From: Isoperla grammatica
Lineage: Eukaryota > Arthropoda > Insecta > Plecoptera > Perlodidae
DNA: 64,000 nucleotides
Assembly (NCBI GenBank): GCA_945910005.1
Contig: OX246746.1
Coordinates: 16,206,022-16,270,021, forward strand
Direction of reading: 5' to 3'
Shown: positions 43,540-57,227 of the stretch, piece by piece
Numbering within the stretch: the first letter of the stretch is position 1
Layout: every line of letters begins with the position of its first letter
Program-made: the position numbers and the translations under genes
The notes under the pieces: model-generated
Databases searched by the model: none
Told to the model about the DNA's origin: nothing
The model's input: only the letters and a program-made list of their open reading frames with translations

Positions 43540-46500
43540 CTTAATTGAACTAAATACTGATAACTGGTTGGCAGTGTTTTATACCTCACTTTTTAGTTGT
43601 TCAATCTTTGTCAGCAATGTGATACAAACATAAGTTAACGAAAATAATTGTATGAAGAGACTACTGGAAAATAAACCGACAGTGGGATATAGCAACCGCA
43701 ATTATGTATTCTCCAGCTCCGAGCGCTCTTTGCACAGACTTTACGATTGAAATATTGGTCCCATTTTTCGATTAACCAACTACCAACTAACTACTTACTG
43801 CTAACCTGCAACCTGCTTGGTTGCAACTTGCTAACCTGCTGCATTGTAACACGAGCAGATTCTTGGGAGACAATACTCAGCTGTGCGTTATAAATCGTTA
43901 TCAATCAATCACCTACTTTAGAACTTTGGTTTGTGTATTCCAGGGGTGGCCTGTGAGCATGTGCACAGGTGCTCAAGCAATACACTTAAGATGACCACGT
44001 AATACTTATATAAATCAGTTTAGTACTTTTTTTGAGTTTTTCAACGGCTTGAAGTTTGCTTTATTCGACTAGGCAGCGAATTACTTCTTCGTCTGCATCC
44101 ACGCAGATAGTATGCACGTAAATAGGAGGTGGGAAACTACTTATCTACTATAACATTCGCATCAAACATTTTGTGTATGATGGACATACCCCCACATTCT
44201 ACGATTAAATTACAATTAAAACATTCAACGTGTGTGGAAAGCTTCGATTAAAAAAAAAACGCCCCTGGCGCATTTACCGACTATTTGATATGTTTCACAA
44301 ATACATCATTGTTCACCTACAAATTATGCAAAGTATTCAGTACAAATAAACATTGCTAACATAACATTGTTTTATTGTGATGAGAGATAACGTTTCAAGA
44401 AATGCTTGGACTTGCTCGATAGCTAGACATGTAGACAGTGTTTTAAAAATATATACATTACGCTGTTGCGTATCTCATTCATAAACCATTTGAGATGGTC
44501 AACTAATAATTTAATCCATGACTTGTCTAGACTTTTCGTGATTTGCTTGCATGTGACGGGTGAACAGCTTCTGCCATGAAAGGTATCTATTGGCTATTTG
44601 CATTATATAGCATATCATCGATGGTTACAAATATACAATTTAACATATAAGCCGCAAGTCTTTTATTGTAGATGGACCACATTGTTTAGTAATGCATAGA
44701 TGCATTTTAAAATTACTTCAGGGTTAAGTAGGTTCTTCTCACAGTTACTTATACACATATATATATACATTCAGTGTTAAAGAAATCGGAAACACACACT
44801 GAATATTGTTCACGTTAGTTCACGCATAGACATGTATTACAACAAACTATTTAACATTTATAATTCATCTTTACTTTATGAAATGACACACATGAAAATT
44901 ATATTAATAGCTTGGCTGAGAGTTATACTGAAATGCATTTTCAGTATACTTCTTTGGTCCACTGCAGCAAACATACTACGGTCATAATATCAGCATCATA
45001 ATATCAGCAAACATACTACGGTCATAATATCAGCATCACAATATCAGCAAACATACTACGATCATAATATCAGCATCATAATATCAGCAAACGTAATTTT
45101 GTTTTCTTTAGATCATTCAAAAATCATTTTACATGTTTTGAAGAAGTACATCGATTTGTATATAATATAGACATAAAGGTAAATAACCTCATAAAACACT
45201 GTTAAGTGTTACATAACGCCTTGTTTTCGGTGAGTTTATAACATATACTATAAATATTACTTATACTTGGCGTTAACAAAATCGAAAACGTGGATTAAAT
45301 GTTATTAACATAGCTCCTAGTGACACATTGGTATGTATTCAACAAACAACAGTTATATTTCATATATTGACTTATAAGCAATGCTGTAAGGTACAATAAT
45401 GTCTCAATGACACTGGTCGGTATTATATTGAGAATTGAGATGTATTTTCACCCAAATCCATTGGTAATCTTAATATGTTTCTGCAAACATATGTTTAATG
45501 TTCGTAATACCACCAACACACACCGGTACTAAATTGGGCATACATTGATTGTTCATAAAGTAACCACGACATTGTATTTCAATAATACATGCAATGTTTT
45601 ATTCTAGGAGACTTCATTCGATGCCATAAGTAAATCTTGTTTGCATAATTCTTGTATAATTCTTGTAGTAATGCTTTCTTGTTGAATGCTATACTAAAAT
45701 TTCATTTTAACTGAGTACGTGATTAGTGTAGTAAACAGATATTCAATGTTCATTCCAAACACTTACGCACTATACGCACTGTTGTCCTTAATAAACCTTT
45801 GGGCATGTTTTAAACAGGTATGTGAAATGTTTACAATTTTTTGAATGAAAATTGCTGGAAAACACGATATTTTTAATTTTTATGATGTATATTAAGTTAT
45901 GAGTATGGGTGGATTATTGAAAACATATATTGATTTATGTTGATGAAATCAGCAACCCGCAGTTCATATTGTTGATATTAGTACATTCATAAATCATTTG
46001 TCATATTTTCAACAAATAATACAATTTATATATACTCTGGCAAATGTGCAATATCACACAATTATTAAAATTAACATTGTTACATTCATAAATCATGCGC
46101 TATGATACTCAGAACCACTTGAAATATTTTCTAAATTCCATTTAGACGTGCCATAATGGTACACATACAAATGCAATTAGACTTGAGTCAATAATTTTAG
46201 TAGAATGCGTTTGATAAACATCTATTTGCTAGGAATAAAATTGGGAAACTTGCATTTTTAGTTCCTCAAATTCATAAATCAATGTCTATGCTATATAATT
46301 ATATTAATTCCATGTAGTATTTTTTCACGACAATAATTAAAATGGCCTTGCTGATGAAACCAAATCTGTTGATTAAATTATGCATTATAAACTAAGCCCA
46401 TGGATTTAGCTTCATCACATTCATTGCTATAAACATAGAATGCTAGTAGGTAATACGCACATTATTGTCATGCATATTGCATACACAATTTTTTAACACT

Positions 46501-47405
46501 ATTTTTTCACCAAATAACTATTTACATATTATTATCATGTACACTTCATACAATGTCACAATGCAAACTTCCAGCAAAGAGCAGAGCAGTATATGGTAAT
46601 AAAGGATATTGTTTGAACGAAGTATATGCGAATATGTTGGCTAGATGAATTGCTATGAACATGTTGTGTTTAGTTTTGTAAAACAAGCAACGTGTACGTA
46701 AAGTAGTATTCGCTATCACACTGAAAACCACTTGAAATATGTTCTAAATTCCATCTAGATTTACTATAATCGTATCAATAAAAATGTTATTGGACTTAAA
46801 TCAATAACTTTAGTACAATGCGTTTTAAAACATCTATTTGCTAGGAATAAAATTGGAAAAACTTGCATTTTTAGTTCCACGAATTCATAAATCAATGTCT
46901 GTGTTACCTATATCTAATTAAACAAATAATCATATTATTAATTCCATGTAGTATTTTTTCACGACATTAAGTTAAATGGCCTGCCAGATGAAATCAAATG
47001 GTTGATAAGCTTGTACATATATACTTGTACATAACGCCACAGCGAAGACATTCCGCTAGAGATGTATTGCGTTATTTTTAACAATTACTATAAAATACAA
47101 ACGTATATGCTTTGCTTGGCAATCATTACCAAGAAATGAAATTGGAAAGTGCAGTGCCAAATGGTGTCACTGGTAGAATGCCACTTGCATAGTATTCTAT
47201 GTACGAGTATGAACACGTGGTATGTTGATAGAAATAAGTTGCAATTTGGAATAGCCATAACATTTAAAAGCTACATGAGAACCTTCTGCATAAGAACATG
47301 CGTGCGTTGTAATCTTACCGTGATTTCCGTCCCTGATTATCACATTTGTCACGAGAACACCATTAGTCCTGGCATTCGAGTGCACAACAATACTATTCTA
47401 TTCAA
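43540..47405 (-). other. AT-rich region downstream of the receptor gene (probable 3' UTR in part)
   Basis: No gene. Degenerate direct repeats run through it. A clear pair is 46108-46340 and 46726-46975, sharing ACCACTTGAAATAT, CATCTATTTGCTAGGAATAA, CTTGCATTTTTAGTTCC and CCATGTAGTATTTTTTCACG. A 40-bp unit (AACATACTACGGTCATAATA then TCAGCATC) is tandemly repeated at 44969-45092. The part next to 47405 is likely the receptor's 3' UTR. The polyadenylation site is not determined. Confidence 0.5.
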
Positions 47406-48457
47406 TTAGTTCCTCCTAGTACTTCGACCAGCAGGATTTAATGGTTGAGAATTTTTCTTATTTCCTATTCCTAACATTCGCTTAAAAGCTCGTTTGAAGT
47501 TGGCGTTGCACAATGGATACAATATTGGATTAAGAGCAGAATTAATGTAACCTAACCATATGGCAGTTGTGTGTACTCTGGGCTCAACGCAATCTCCGCA
47601 GAAAGCAATCACCATAAAAAGAACGAAGTATGGAAGCCAACATAGAACAAACGCTCCCATGATCACCCCCAATTGGCGAGCGGCCTTCTTTTCCTTCTGT
47701 AAAACGATCGTATTGGTATTGTTGCGTTTTAATGTAGTTTTTCGCCTGAACGTGGAACGGCTCTGGTTGCTGAAGGAATGCTCCATCTCTCGATTCGCCC
47801 TAGTCCTCCCTCGGCGCTGAACAGCTGGGGAGGAATCATCGTCGGCGTACTCCACAGTAACAGTGACCCCCTCGAAGTACTCCACGGCGTTATCCTCTTT
47901 GGCAGCGAGCACGGTCAGACCCCTGAAGTGTCTGGTCTGTCCATTGTAGCGACGAGAAGTTGTTGAAAGTGGAATTTCTTCGGCTAAAGAATCGTTATTG
48001 GCACCTGCATTGCCAGACGTGTTCTCGACGCGGCCGTGATTGCACTGCCCTATTTCAAACTTGCTTCTCTTCTTTATTTCAAAGAAGATGCGGGTGTAGA
48101 GATATACCATCATACATGTAGGCATGTAGAAGTTGAGGCAGGCTGCCGTCACCTTGAAGCCCACGTTCTCGGCGAACTGTGTCTCGCAGACTGACGGTGG
48201 GTAGACTCGGTAGTTGTCGACACCCATGTGTGTCCACCCCACTATGGGTAGGATCCAGAGAGATGAGCCCATCCACACCAGACCTATCATGATAAGGGCT
48301 CTCTTCTTGGTCCTCCGACGAAGATATTGCAGCGGAGAGGTGATGGACCAGTAGCGATCAACACTCAGGATGAAGAGGTTGAAGATGGATGCTGTGGAGG
48401 CGGTGTAATCAGCCGACAGCCAGAACTGGCAGACCACCAGGCCGAACACCCAGCGAC
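47406..48457 (-). CDS. Histamine H1-like aminergic GPCR, last exon (TM3 to C-terminus)
   Basis: Encodes TM3 through TM7 of a rhodopsin-family amine receptor in the plasma membrane. H1 receptors couple to Gq. Visible in order: VCQFWLSADYTASTAS (TM3, with the conserved Cys and the amine-binding Asp, then Tyr), DRYWS (DRY box), RRRTKKRA loop, TM4 with WILPIVGW, extracellular loop 2 Cys in PSVCETQF, TM5 FKVTAACLNFYMPT (Lys and Asn as in H1), a roughly 110-residue third loop with RKTTLKR, TM6 FVLCWLPYFVLFMVIAFC, TM7 WLGYINSALNPILYPLCN (NPxxY type), then FKRAFKRML. The Thr of human H1 TM5 is shifted by one. The pattern fits H1 better than muscarinic receptors. It starts after acceptor TTGTGTTCAG and stops at 47406-47408. 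Confidence 0.92.
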
Positions 48458-48613
48458 CTGAACACAAACAGAGAATACCGTTTAGTCAGTTGAAGAGTTT
48501 AGAGCTAGAAAAGCACCATAACGAATAGGTTTGTTTACACACAAAAGCACAAACACATTTTACCAGTGTCGGAGGAGGTTTGTGGGGGGACAGGAGCCAG
48601 GAACAAGTATGAA

Positions 48614-49510
48614 TTGTACACGCATGACGTGGCGAGCGCTCCACGTGTGGCGTTGTACACGCATGACGTGGCGAGCGCTCCACGTGTGGCGTTGTACACG
48701 CATGACGTGGCGAGCGCTCCACGTGTGGCGTTGTACACGCATGACGTGGCGAGCGCTCTACGTGTGGCGTTGTACACGCATGACGTGGCGAGCGCTCCAC
48801 GTGTGGCGTTGTACACGCATGACGTGGCGAGCGCTCCACGTGTGGCGTTGTACACGCATGACGTGGCGAGCGCTCCACGTGTGGCGTTGTACACGCATGA
48901 CGTGGCGAGCGCTCCACGTGTGGCGTTGTACACGCATGACGTGGCGAGCGCTCCACGTGTGGCGTTGTACACGCATGACGTGGCGAGCGCTCCACGTGTG
49001 GCGTTGTACACGCATGACGTGGCGAGCGCTCCACGTGTGGCGTTGTACACGCATGACGTGGCGAGCGCTCCACGTGTGGCGTTGTACACGCATGACGTGG
49101 CGAGCGCTCCACGTGTGGCGTTGTACACGCATGACGTGGCGAGCGCTCCACGTGTGGCGTTGTACACGCATGACGTGGCGAGCGCTCTACGTGTGGCGTT
49201 GTACACGCATGACGTGGCGAGCGCTCCACGTGTGGCGTTGTACACGCATGACGTGGCGAGCGCTCCACGTGTGGCGTTGTACACGCATGACGTGGCGAGC
49301 GCTCCACGTGTGGCGTTGTACACGCATGACGTGGCGAGCGCTCCACGTGTGGCGTTGTACACGCATGACGTGGCGAGCGCCCCACGTGTGGCGTTGTACA
49401 CGCATGACGTGACGAGCGCTCTACGTGTGGCGTTGTACACGCACGACGTGGCGAGCGCTCCACGTGTGGCGTTGTACACGCATGACGTGGCGAGCGCTCC
49501 GCGTGTGGCG
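48614..49510. repeat. 39-bp minisatellite, exactly 23 copies
   Basis: 897 bp equals 23 x 39. The unit reads TTGTACACGCATGACGTGGC then GAGCGCTCCACGTGTGGCG. Variation is limited to a few substitutions (for example CTCTACGT at 48756 and 49185). Each unit holds TGACGTGG, the palindromes GAGCGCTC and TGTACA, and a CACGTG E-box. Flanking ACGTGG/CCACGT can form a hairpin. There are six CpGs per unit. Five of six reading frames are open because 39 is a multiple of three. These frames are not genes. Confidence 0.97.
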
Positions 49511-51056
49511 TTTTTGTCTGTGAAGTTTGACTGAATTGAACAATCGAGAGATGAGAGAACACAGTTAAGTAAGACTTGAAAAGAGTTTAGTTTTAAAATG
49601 CAAGGATTAAGTAAAATAGACGCTGTCTGCAAAGCTGCTTTGCTTTCACTGGAGCCTGATTGAGCGTACTTGATTTTATAAATCTAGCTCTAATTGAAAA
49701 TAGAAAAAACTCGTTCTCAAGACATTTTGAAGACTAGTTTTGCTAACGAATCAATCAGAAATGATCAGAAATGATGGTAACCTTTAATAAGAGGCATTCA
49801 GTCAGTTTAGGTAAAAATGAGATTATCAATAACTGAAATAAAATACTGATATTGTTATTGACCCTCTCAGCACAATGATATCATCCAGATATCCTTTTCA
49901 TGTCATCGAACATCTTTTAGGCACCTTTAATAATCATTGAAAATGACAACTTTTTCACGGATATCTTTTAAGCATCTATAACGTTCCTTGGAAATAAAAA
50001 AATGCTTAAACAAAATTGTAAATTGTTAAAAAAAAAAATGCATCTTTTCATGATTCATAAACAATATTATGGAACAACAATAAGGCCTACTACAATGAGT
50101 TTCCGCAACTGAGTAGGTAGACAATAAATACAATTTAATTAATTAGTTTATTTATTTTATGTTTTCGTTTTGTAGATGCACCTATTATAACAATGATCGA
50201 CCAAAATTGTAATTTGATATTAATTGAAACAGAAATAAGAAACTGTTTTCGAAAATTAGCACCAAACAGATTATTTGTGTTACAAAGTTTATTGTCAAAC
50301 TTGAGCCGGCATAAAATAAATTATTTTTTATAGAATATCGAATGCAATTTATTGAAATTGGCTTGGACGTCGTTCTATGTGGACTTAAAAAAAAAAATTG
50401 AAAATCTTTCTGCAACGAAAATCGGGGCGACATTTCGAACACCTGGCAACATTTTCTCATACCAACTCGCGTTGAGAATGGGCTTTGTATCGATTTCTCG
50501 TCATTTCTATGAAATTGTGTAACGACTTGCCAGCTCCAGGCCTTTTTAAGAAACCCGTTAGCAGGTACGTTTGTCACGTTCAGCTGCTATTTACTGTTAC
50601 TGTCACCACAATAACTTCTTCCGTAGACGGTTTTTAATGAAAACTGTAACGAACGAACAGAAAACGAGTGATACTAATGATAATTACCGTAAGCGAACAA
50701 AGTGGAGAATCTTTACTTCTCGCTGAAAGGCACGTTCCTTCTTCTTGTGTAAAGTACGTGTTTTTTTTTTTAGTATCTACTATTCAGTCACAGAACTCGG
50801 TCGTAGATGCCTTTACATAATTACCTGAACACCCAAGGAATATTATCGAGTGTCTGTAAGTATCAAGAATGATAACGAATACAAATCTTTGACTTACGAC
50901 AAATCTTTCATTCGTTTTAAAGACACTATCTCATCTAGAAAAAACTTTTGATATGTTAAACGTGATCATCTTCTGGAACGTTGGGTTAGTGAAAAAAATC
51001 GAAAAAGTTGCTGCTACTCTCGGTAGCGATGTCAGTGGTTTTCTGACTGAAAGTGG

Positions 51057-51064
51057 TGACGTCA
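51057..51064. promoter_or_regulatory. Perfect CRE palindrome TGACGTCA
   Basis: TGACGTCA lies in a locally GC-richer stretch (51000-51145) within the receptor intron. It could mark an internal promoter or enhancer. No transcript evidence is available. Confidence 0.3.
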
Positions 51065-51251
51065 CTGTACGCACTCCGCTCGCTAGCCGGCTGGTCTCCG
51101 CCTTACATATTAGACACTGCAGTAGTTGCCTCACTCAGTAGATACCCGGACAGTGTGGTGTGACAACGTGCTAAGATGAAGTGAACAGGGCAATAATATC
51201 GATGCTCGAAATGTAGTGTACGTTAGTCTAAATATTGATAGAAATGGTGAC

Positions 51252-51524
51252 TAATAATTTTTCGTAGGAATCCCTGTTATAGGGTGCACACCAGCTTTAC
51301 CTGATGTGCCCCTCTTCAGGTGACTAACTAGGTATATTAGTTTGTTTGGATAGTTGGGAAGGAATGTCCGAGGGCTGTTAGTATGACTCAGTCCCAGCAT
51401 TCGCCTTTACGACTGAGAAAAACCTCGGAAAAAACCTTCAGTCAGAAGTGCCGGTGGCCGGAATCAAACCGTCGACCTCCCGAATTAGAGTCTCGCGTCT
51501 TACCGCTGAGCCACCTCTATCGGT
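51252..51524 (-). mobile_element. tRNA-derived SINE
   Basis: On the - strand the 5' end reads GGTGGCTCAGCGGTAAGACG (box A), then GACGGTTTGATTCCGGCC (box B). A body with CGAGGTTTTTCTCAGTCG and GGTGTGCACCCTATAACAGG follows. It is flanked by a 9-bp TSD AATGGTGAC (51243-51251 and 51525-51533). An internally deleted relative is at 13033-13130. Confidence 0.85.
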
Positions 51525-52038
51525 AATGGTGACAAGGTGTTGTGTGTACATATATGTAGTAACAGTCAAGAATCTGTAGACAAAAAGCGTTCATTTCTTC
51601 GGTTTCTAAACTGTGAAAAGATGTCTAGTTTGCATCGTTAATGCATATATAGGCAATTAATAAATCATACGTAGAATCAGTAAACATCAATACTAATAGA
51701 TGTCATACATTATGATGTAACAGCTGGGCGAGGCCCATGTAAGAAAATCAAGAATCCTCTTACTTAGCCCCGAAAACATAAACTCAGACAATAAAATAAG
51801 ATACCCTTCCTAAAACTCTGTACATGACACATGCACTCGCATTTATCTGAAGGGTCTTACAAATCCAGCACGTGATCTGTGTTCTAATTGATAACGATTT
51901 AGTTTAGGCGACTTCGACGTACTTTCGAACGCACTCATATTCAAACAAACACAGAACACCTTTCTAATAGAGAAAACACGGACGAGGTTGGGGATTGGAG
52001 AAACACACAAGCGACGACGATAAAGGTTTTAATGTGAG

Positions 52039-52040
52039 CC

Positions 52041-52071
<31 letters not shown>

Positions 52072-52076
52072 AAAAA
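52039..52076 (+). repeat. C23 A15 homopolymer pair
   Basis: A run of 23 C directly followed by 15 A. It is the longest of the many G/C homopolymers in the window and may be unreliable in length. Confidence 0.8.
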
Positions 52077-54674
52077 CACACATTCACAACATGAATGTAT
52101 GCGAAAAACAAACCACTCTATAAAAGATAAACGTAAACGATAAATTAGTTTTAAAACCGCGCAATTAAAGCGGGTTTGTTTCTCTCCTCAGGCAACAGTG
52201 CTGGTCTCACACGCAGCATAATACAGCGTTGCCAATCCTACTAACAAACAGGCGATCATTCAAATAGAAACAAAATACGTTTACACAAAAAATAAACCAT
52301 GATAGCCTGCATGGACTCAGTCAAAACCAATCCATCATTTAGCTAGTTTTTCTACGCGATCTCAAAACAAGAGAAGGGACCGTTCTTCGCAAGCTTTACT
52401 CGTTTATCGTTCTACGCACAAGTCGTAAGGCGATCTTAATCACCATCCATCTTGATTTAGTTTTCAAGACTTGGGATGAAGCAGTAGATAAATGATATGT
52501 CCACCCTAAGCTGGTACCATATGTAACTTAATATATGTTTTGCTACATGAAGAGCCATCAGATATACCTTTCATATGTTCTGTATTTTGTATCAATTGAT
52601 AATCTGATGCGTTGTAATTAGATATAATTAAGATTAGGCTGCTGCAGCATGTTTATGATTGTTTTTCTACTGCCTCAGCAAAACCTTTTGAGTTTCCTTA
52701 ATCAATCGATTTATGGCTTCGCTCCATGTGATACAGACTGCTTTTTCACGATAAGTGTTTTGCTATCCTGAACTGATACCCATCTTCACAGAGATGTGAG
52801 TTCTATAGCATTGTTGAACACATGAGCAATGTGCACCAGTCTGTGAATATTCCTGATCATGGATAATTCCTATGCATCGGTGAGGAATCAATTCAGTGAT
52901 AACATTGTAGAGTAGTCACAAAAACAAGAATGTATGTCGGATACAGCAAACGATGGTGTATACATTCACATGTCTTTGATAGATTTGTTGTTACATAGTA
53001 CGCTTCTTTCGAAAAAGACTGTGCTACTTTATTAATGCCTTTTTGCGCTACATACCTGTGTTAAACGTCTTTTTTAACCTTACAATGCTTAGAACTAAAT
53101 ACACAAACCGATTCAATACTAAGAGGGATATGCGATTAAACTTGTCATCCAATCCCACCGAAACTTTAACCCGTTTTTTCCAGTAAACAGACCCCCCCCC
53201 CCCATTAGTGAGGAGCAGCGTTACAAATACAGGCATGCATTTCTACTGTATGTAGCTTTTATAAGGCGAGGGTACGTGGTTGAAGCCGCAAAGTATCCAG
53301 GAAACGGCTGAAAAGTTTATTAAGGCTCATTATTGCAATAAGGTGTAAGTTTAATACATATTTTGAAAATGTATTAAATAATACCATTACAACAGATGGA
53401 ATTAGTGTTAAATAGCCGAATAGAAATCCGCATAAACTACCATTTATTAACTTACAAATTAGAACTGAACAAAATGTTTTAGGCTTGGAACGGTTACTCG
53501 CTTTGATCCGCGTTAAAACGCATTCATTATTTTGTATACAATGGTATACGCATTATAACATGGAGAATATAATTTTTTAATGGTGGAGCATCATTTTGTG
53601 TTGTAAATTAGAAAATTAAGACATTACAAAATTTAATACAAAATAATATTGGACCCGGCACCTCCACCAATAGAAAAAATTACTTTTGGAAATGATAACC
53701 GTATTCATATTAAGCAAGATTTTATAAACTCAATGTAAACACCAATGAAAATAATGGATTTACCTGATAATAAAGTATATAATAAATTCTAAGAACGTAG
53801 TTTTATTCTCATACTACAGATAATGTAGAGTAATTCAACCTTCAATTATCGTCGACCATGCATAGTTATTCAAAAGCAGTATTTCCACTATGTTTCAATT
53901 ACTTAGTTTGAGAAATAAAGATTCGCGCTTTAGTACCTAATACTCATTATTTCAATTACAGATGAAGCGAACAACGTATCGCTCATGATCTCATGTTGTA
54001 TGTGTAGTTAGCTGTACGTTGCCCCTGCGGCTATAGTGGGACGGACGCTATCCTTCATCGACATAAAATAGATAGCTCAATTAGCAGAGTAATTTAAAAT
54101 CAAAAACCAAAAATTGTGACAAGGAGCTTCAGGACTTTCAGGAAAAAGTGATTAGTGATGACACATGAACTTTACAGAGATAATTAAACTTGAGTATTTT
54201 TAGTCAAAACGGTTGGACATAAAAAAGTGTTAACCAAATTGAAATTAATAAATGAGAATGTTCGAGAGCTCTGCATTTAAAGTGAAATTTAACGCGCATT
54301 TTGAAGAGGTTGTTAATACGTTATACGGTTTTATGATGCGGTAGGAGTTAGTTTAAGACTGCGGACTAGTCCCAGTTCCGGAACAATGGAGCGTCCCCCA
54401 CTGGTACTTATAGTAGTTTGAAGATCTGGAGTTTGACGTTTGCTGTTGTTTCTCCGTATAAATGTTGTTGTTTACGTTGTTTCTTGTAGTTGTTCAACGA
54501 TCTGATATGTATGCGTAGATTTGAAGTCTGAATAAAGTTCTGTGGAGGGTAGGCGTAGGCCTCGACGATGGAAAATGTAGGCCTAGCCTACCACCATTGC
54601 TCTCGGAGAAACTGACTGTCACGTATGTAATGGTTGGAAGTAAGTGTTCGAGTGATGACATAATTTGTTGTTTA

Positions 54675-54897
54675 AAATAAATAAAATAAATTCACATTTT
54701 GAGTCTACCCACTCAGTAACTATTCTGATTTGCAGTGGGGGACTATAATTTTTAAAGTGACTAAACCAACCTTGTAGGCCTCGACACCATCGACGAGTGA
54801 GCGATAACCAATCAAAGATCGATATTTCAAATACGAAACATATGAATCAGTGATTGGACAGTGCGAACACCTGCGGACAAATGCCAGAATCAACAAG
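54675..54897 (+). repeat. Inverted repeat pair, left member
   Basis: About 220 bp, from AAATAAATTCACATTTTGAG through GTGGGGGACTATAATTTTTA and GAGCGATAACCAATCAAAGA to CACCTGCGGACAAATG. It is repeated in opposite orientation at 57691-57910. Probably two copies of one MITE. Confidence 0.8.
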
Positions 54898-56045
54898 GCC
54901 GATTCAGAACAACTTTGAATTGATTGTGTATCCCGCCACGTGTGGTGGAAGCTACTGGGGTGCGTGCGCAGGACTCTTGTGAAATCTCTGGTTCTGGACT
55001 GTTAGCACCATTATGAATATAAATATATTCCGGATTAGTGGATTTCGGAAAAAATCTTGTGGACATCCTACAGAAATTGCTAATAAGGTTGATATAAAAA
55101 ACCAACCATCTTGTTCACCAATACAAAGTGGTTTGTACCAAAATACTAGAGTGCAAAGTTCAACACTTTTCTGATCAGCTATCCAATGAACAAAACATTT
55201 CAAACACAACTTCCAAAACGGGTTATTTGTATTATTACTTGGCGTGCGGGAAGAGTTGCGTCCATTAGATATGACAGCTGCTTGGATTATATTTGTACAC
55301 ATCATGTAACCAGGCTAACAATATAGCAAGACGAACACTAATCATACATAAACGCTATATTGCTTCTTCCATGAGTATAAAGACTTTGGGTTGTATGGAG
55401 TCCATTTACGTTGGAAACATATTAACTTTAATTGTTAACACACATTTTAGAAGCTCGGGTATTCTAAACATGAAAGTGACGCCGCACGACATTCCTGCCC
55501 AAGCCAGGATTCAAGCATATTCACCAACCAGACCGACGCCTACTCGAACCCCCACTTTATTGCGATGCCAGATTCGAGGGGGGAGGGGGGAGGGGGGAGA
55601 CACTCAACAGAGAATAGTTGATAAACTTTTGCTTGAGCGAGTAAAAGTTGCTAAGATTAACTTCATATGCTATCTTATCAGGAAACGAATGTTTTCGAAC
55701 CTCAGGTTTGAAGGCGGGGAGCAAAACATGGTTGTTTCGACCTCCATGATTATAGACATATTATAACATGGCCGAGGAAACAAAACTGTGTGTCTTTCGA
55801 TCCAGGCAACAGTGGTATAAACACACATTGCAGCACAAAACTTGCTCTTTATTTAGTTGGAATTTGCGTGTCACGAGTTTCCTGAACACATGCAACACTA
55901 GTATGCGTAAATTGGTCCATGTGTCACCGCTGTCACAAATGTACGCCGACTCTAGTCTACTCAAAGCGAGCAGTGTTGTCAAATTGCCGTTCTTGGTTGA
56001 AACAACGTATTACAACTTGTTGTAGGCTTTCGCGGCCCAAGTCTC

Positions 56046-56341
56046 TATTATTAATTCTTGGCTGTCGGGTGTCGCTTGTTTATTGTTTATTACAAACTGA
56101 CATTTCGGACTAATTGCATAGTCCATCTTCAGAGATTTGAAGAGACAGTCACTGGGAGAACCTACTCGATCCAGCTCTACCCAGCGACTGCACCCCACAC
56201 TCTGGTAAAGCTGGATCGAGTAGGTTCTCCTAGTGACTGTCTCTTCAAGTTCTCTAAAGATGGACTATGCAATTAGTCCGAAACGTCAGTTCGTAATAAA
56301 CAATAGATTAGGCGACACCCGACAGCCAAGAATTAATAATA
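56046..56341. repeat. 296-bp hairpin element
   Basis: The left arm (TATTATTAATTCTTGGCTGT then CGGGTGTCGC, later AGTCCATCTTCAGAG) is matched by the right arm (CTCTAAAGATGGACT, later GCGACACCCGACAGCCAAGA then ATTAATAATA). Arms are about 130 bp with a centre near 56192. GGATCGAGTAGGTTCTCC lies in both arms. Foldback MITE-like. The copy is young judging by arm similarity. Confidence 0.88.
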
Positions 56342-57227
56342 ATTATATTACAATGTTTTAACAATTAATTTAAGTTTATTTTTGTGAAAAATGATAGTAC
56401 AGCTCAGGGCAACAGTGGGCATGGACATAAGTTTTACTAGTATCATAGATGTTTATACCCAATGGGCAGAGTAGGAAGCTGCCTATAGACTTTACGCCGT
56501 TTAGAGACCCCACGAAAGTAGACTCAAACGAAAGAAGCGACGGTGTCACGGAAGAGAAAAGTTCAAGATTGAAACTTACCAACTAATATTGGACAAGCTA
56601 CGTGCAAAACTTTCCCGTCGTATGAAAGCAGTGTAACAAACTGAATTCTATACTTGGGTTTCTCGTTGAGTTCCCATCGAAGCCAGACACAGAAATTAAG
56701 AAGATGCTCACAGATTTCGAGTATCCGAGGACAACGAGTTAGAGTTGGCAAATGAATTGATTAATTTCAAGTATTTTGTGTCAGAGGTATAGGATTTCAA
56801 ATTTGATTAACGAAAATGCCAGCTTCGCGTTCGTACAATCCCATTTTTGCAAATATGGTGGAATCAACGGTCACAAATGTTATGAAAGAGTGTATAGGGT
56901 CACACCCTATACGGTATTCTAAGTATGGTTATATAGCAATTAATTTTCTTTGATTTTCATCTTTTGGGGAAAGGATACAATTGCATTTAAATTTGAATTG
57001 GAATTGAATCGAATTGTTGCAATGACGTGACCAGGCTGGAAGAGAAACGAATATCGCTCACTGACATCTGTTGATATTCGTGTTTTTGACAGAGAATTTA
57101 TTATTTAAATAAAATCCAGTTTAACCTGAAAACGCCTCTAAACATGTGAATTTATAAAATCAATGCATCGCCTGATTGGACTGAATTCCGGATTAATTGT
57201 GTGTGTGTAACGGGATGTTGTGCTTAC

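Larger units (their letters stand above)
48458..57227 (-). other. Intron of the histamine H1-like receptor gene
   Basis: 8.8-kb intron. Donor CTG|GTAAGCA at 57227 and acceptor TTGTGTTCAG at 48458 are in the - sense. It holds the 39-bp minisatellite, a SINE, a C23A15 run, one arm of an inverted repeat pair and a hairpin element. Remaining stretches (49511-51242, 51540-54670, 54900-56040, 56345-57220) are AT-rich with no gene recognised. Confidence 0.8.

Noticed and set aside
48486..49632. Several long overlapping open frames on both strands with 13-residue repeats
   Set aside because: They are by-products of a 39-bp tandem repeat without stops in five frames. They overlap each other and the receptor intron and have no splice or start support.
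50185..50577. 130-codon - strand frame in the receptor intron
   Set aside because: AT-rich, Phe/Ser/Ile-rich translation without domain or promoter, inside an intron.
55293..55766. 157-codon + strand frame
   Set aside because: No recognisable domain. It spans a G-rich low-complexity stretch within the intron on the opposite strand. Treated as chance.
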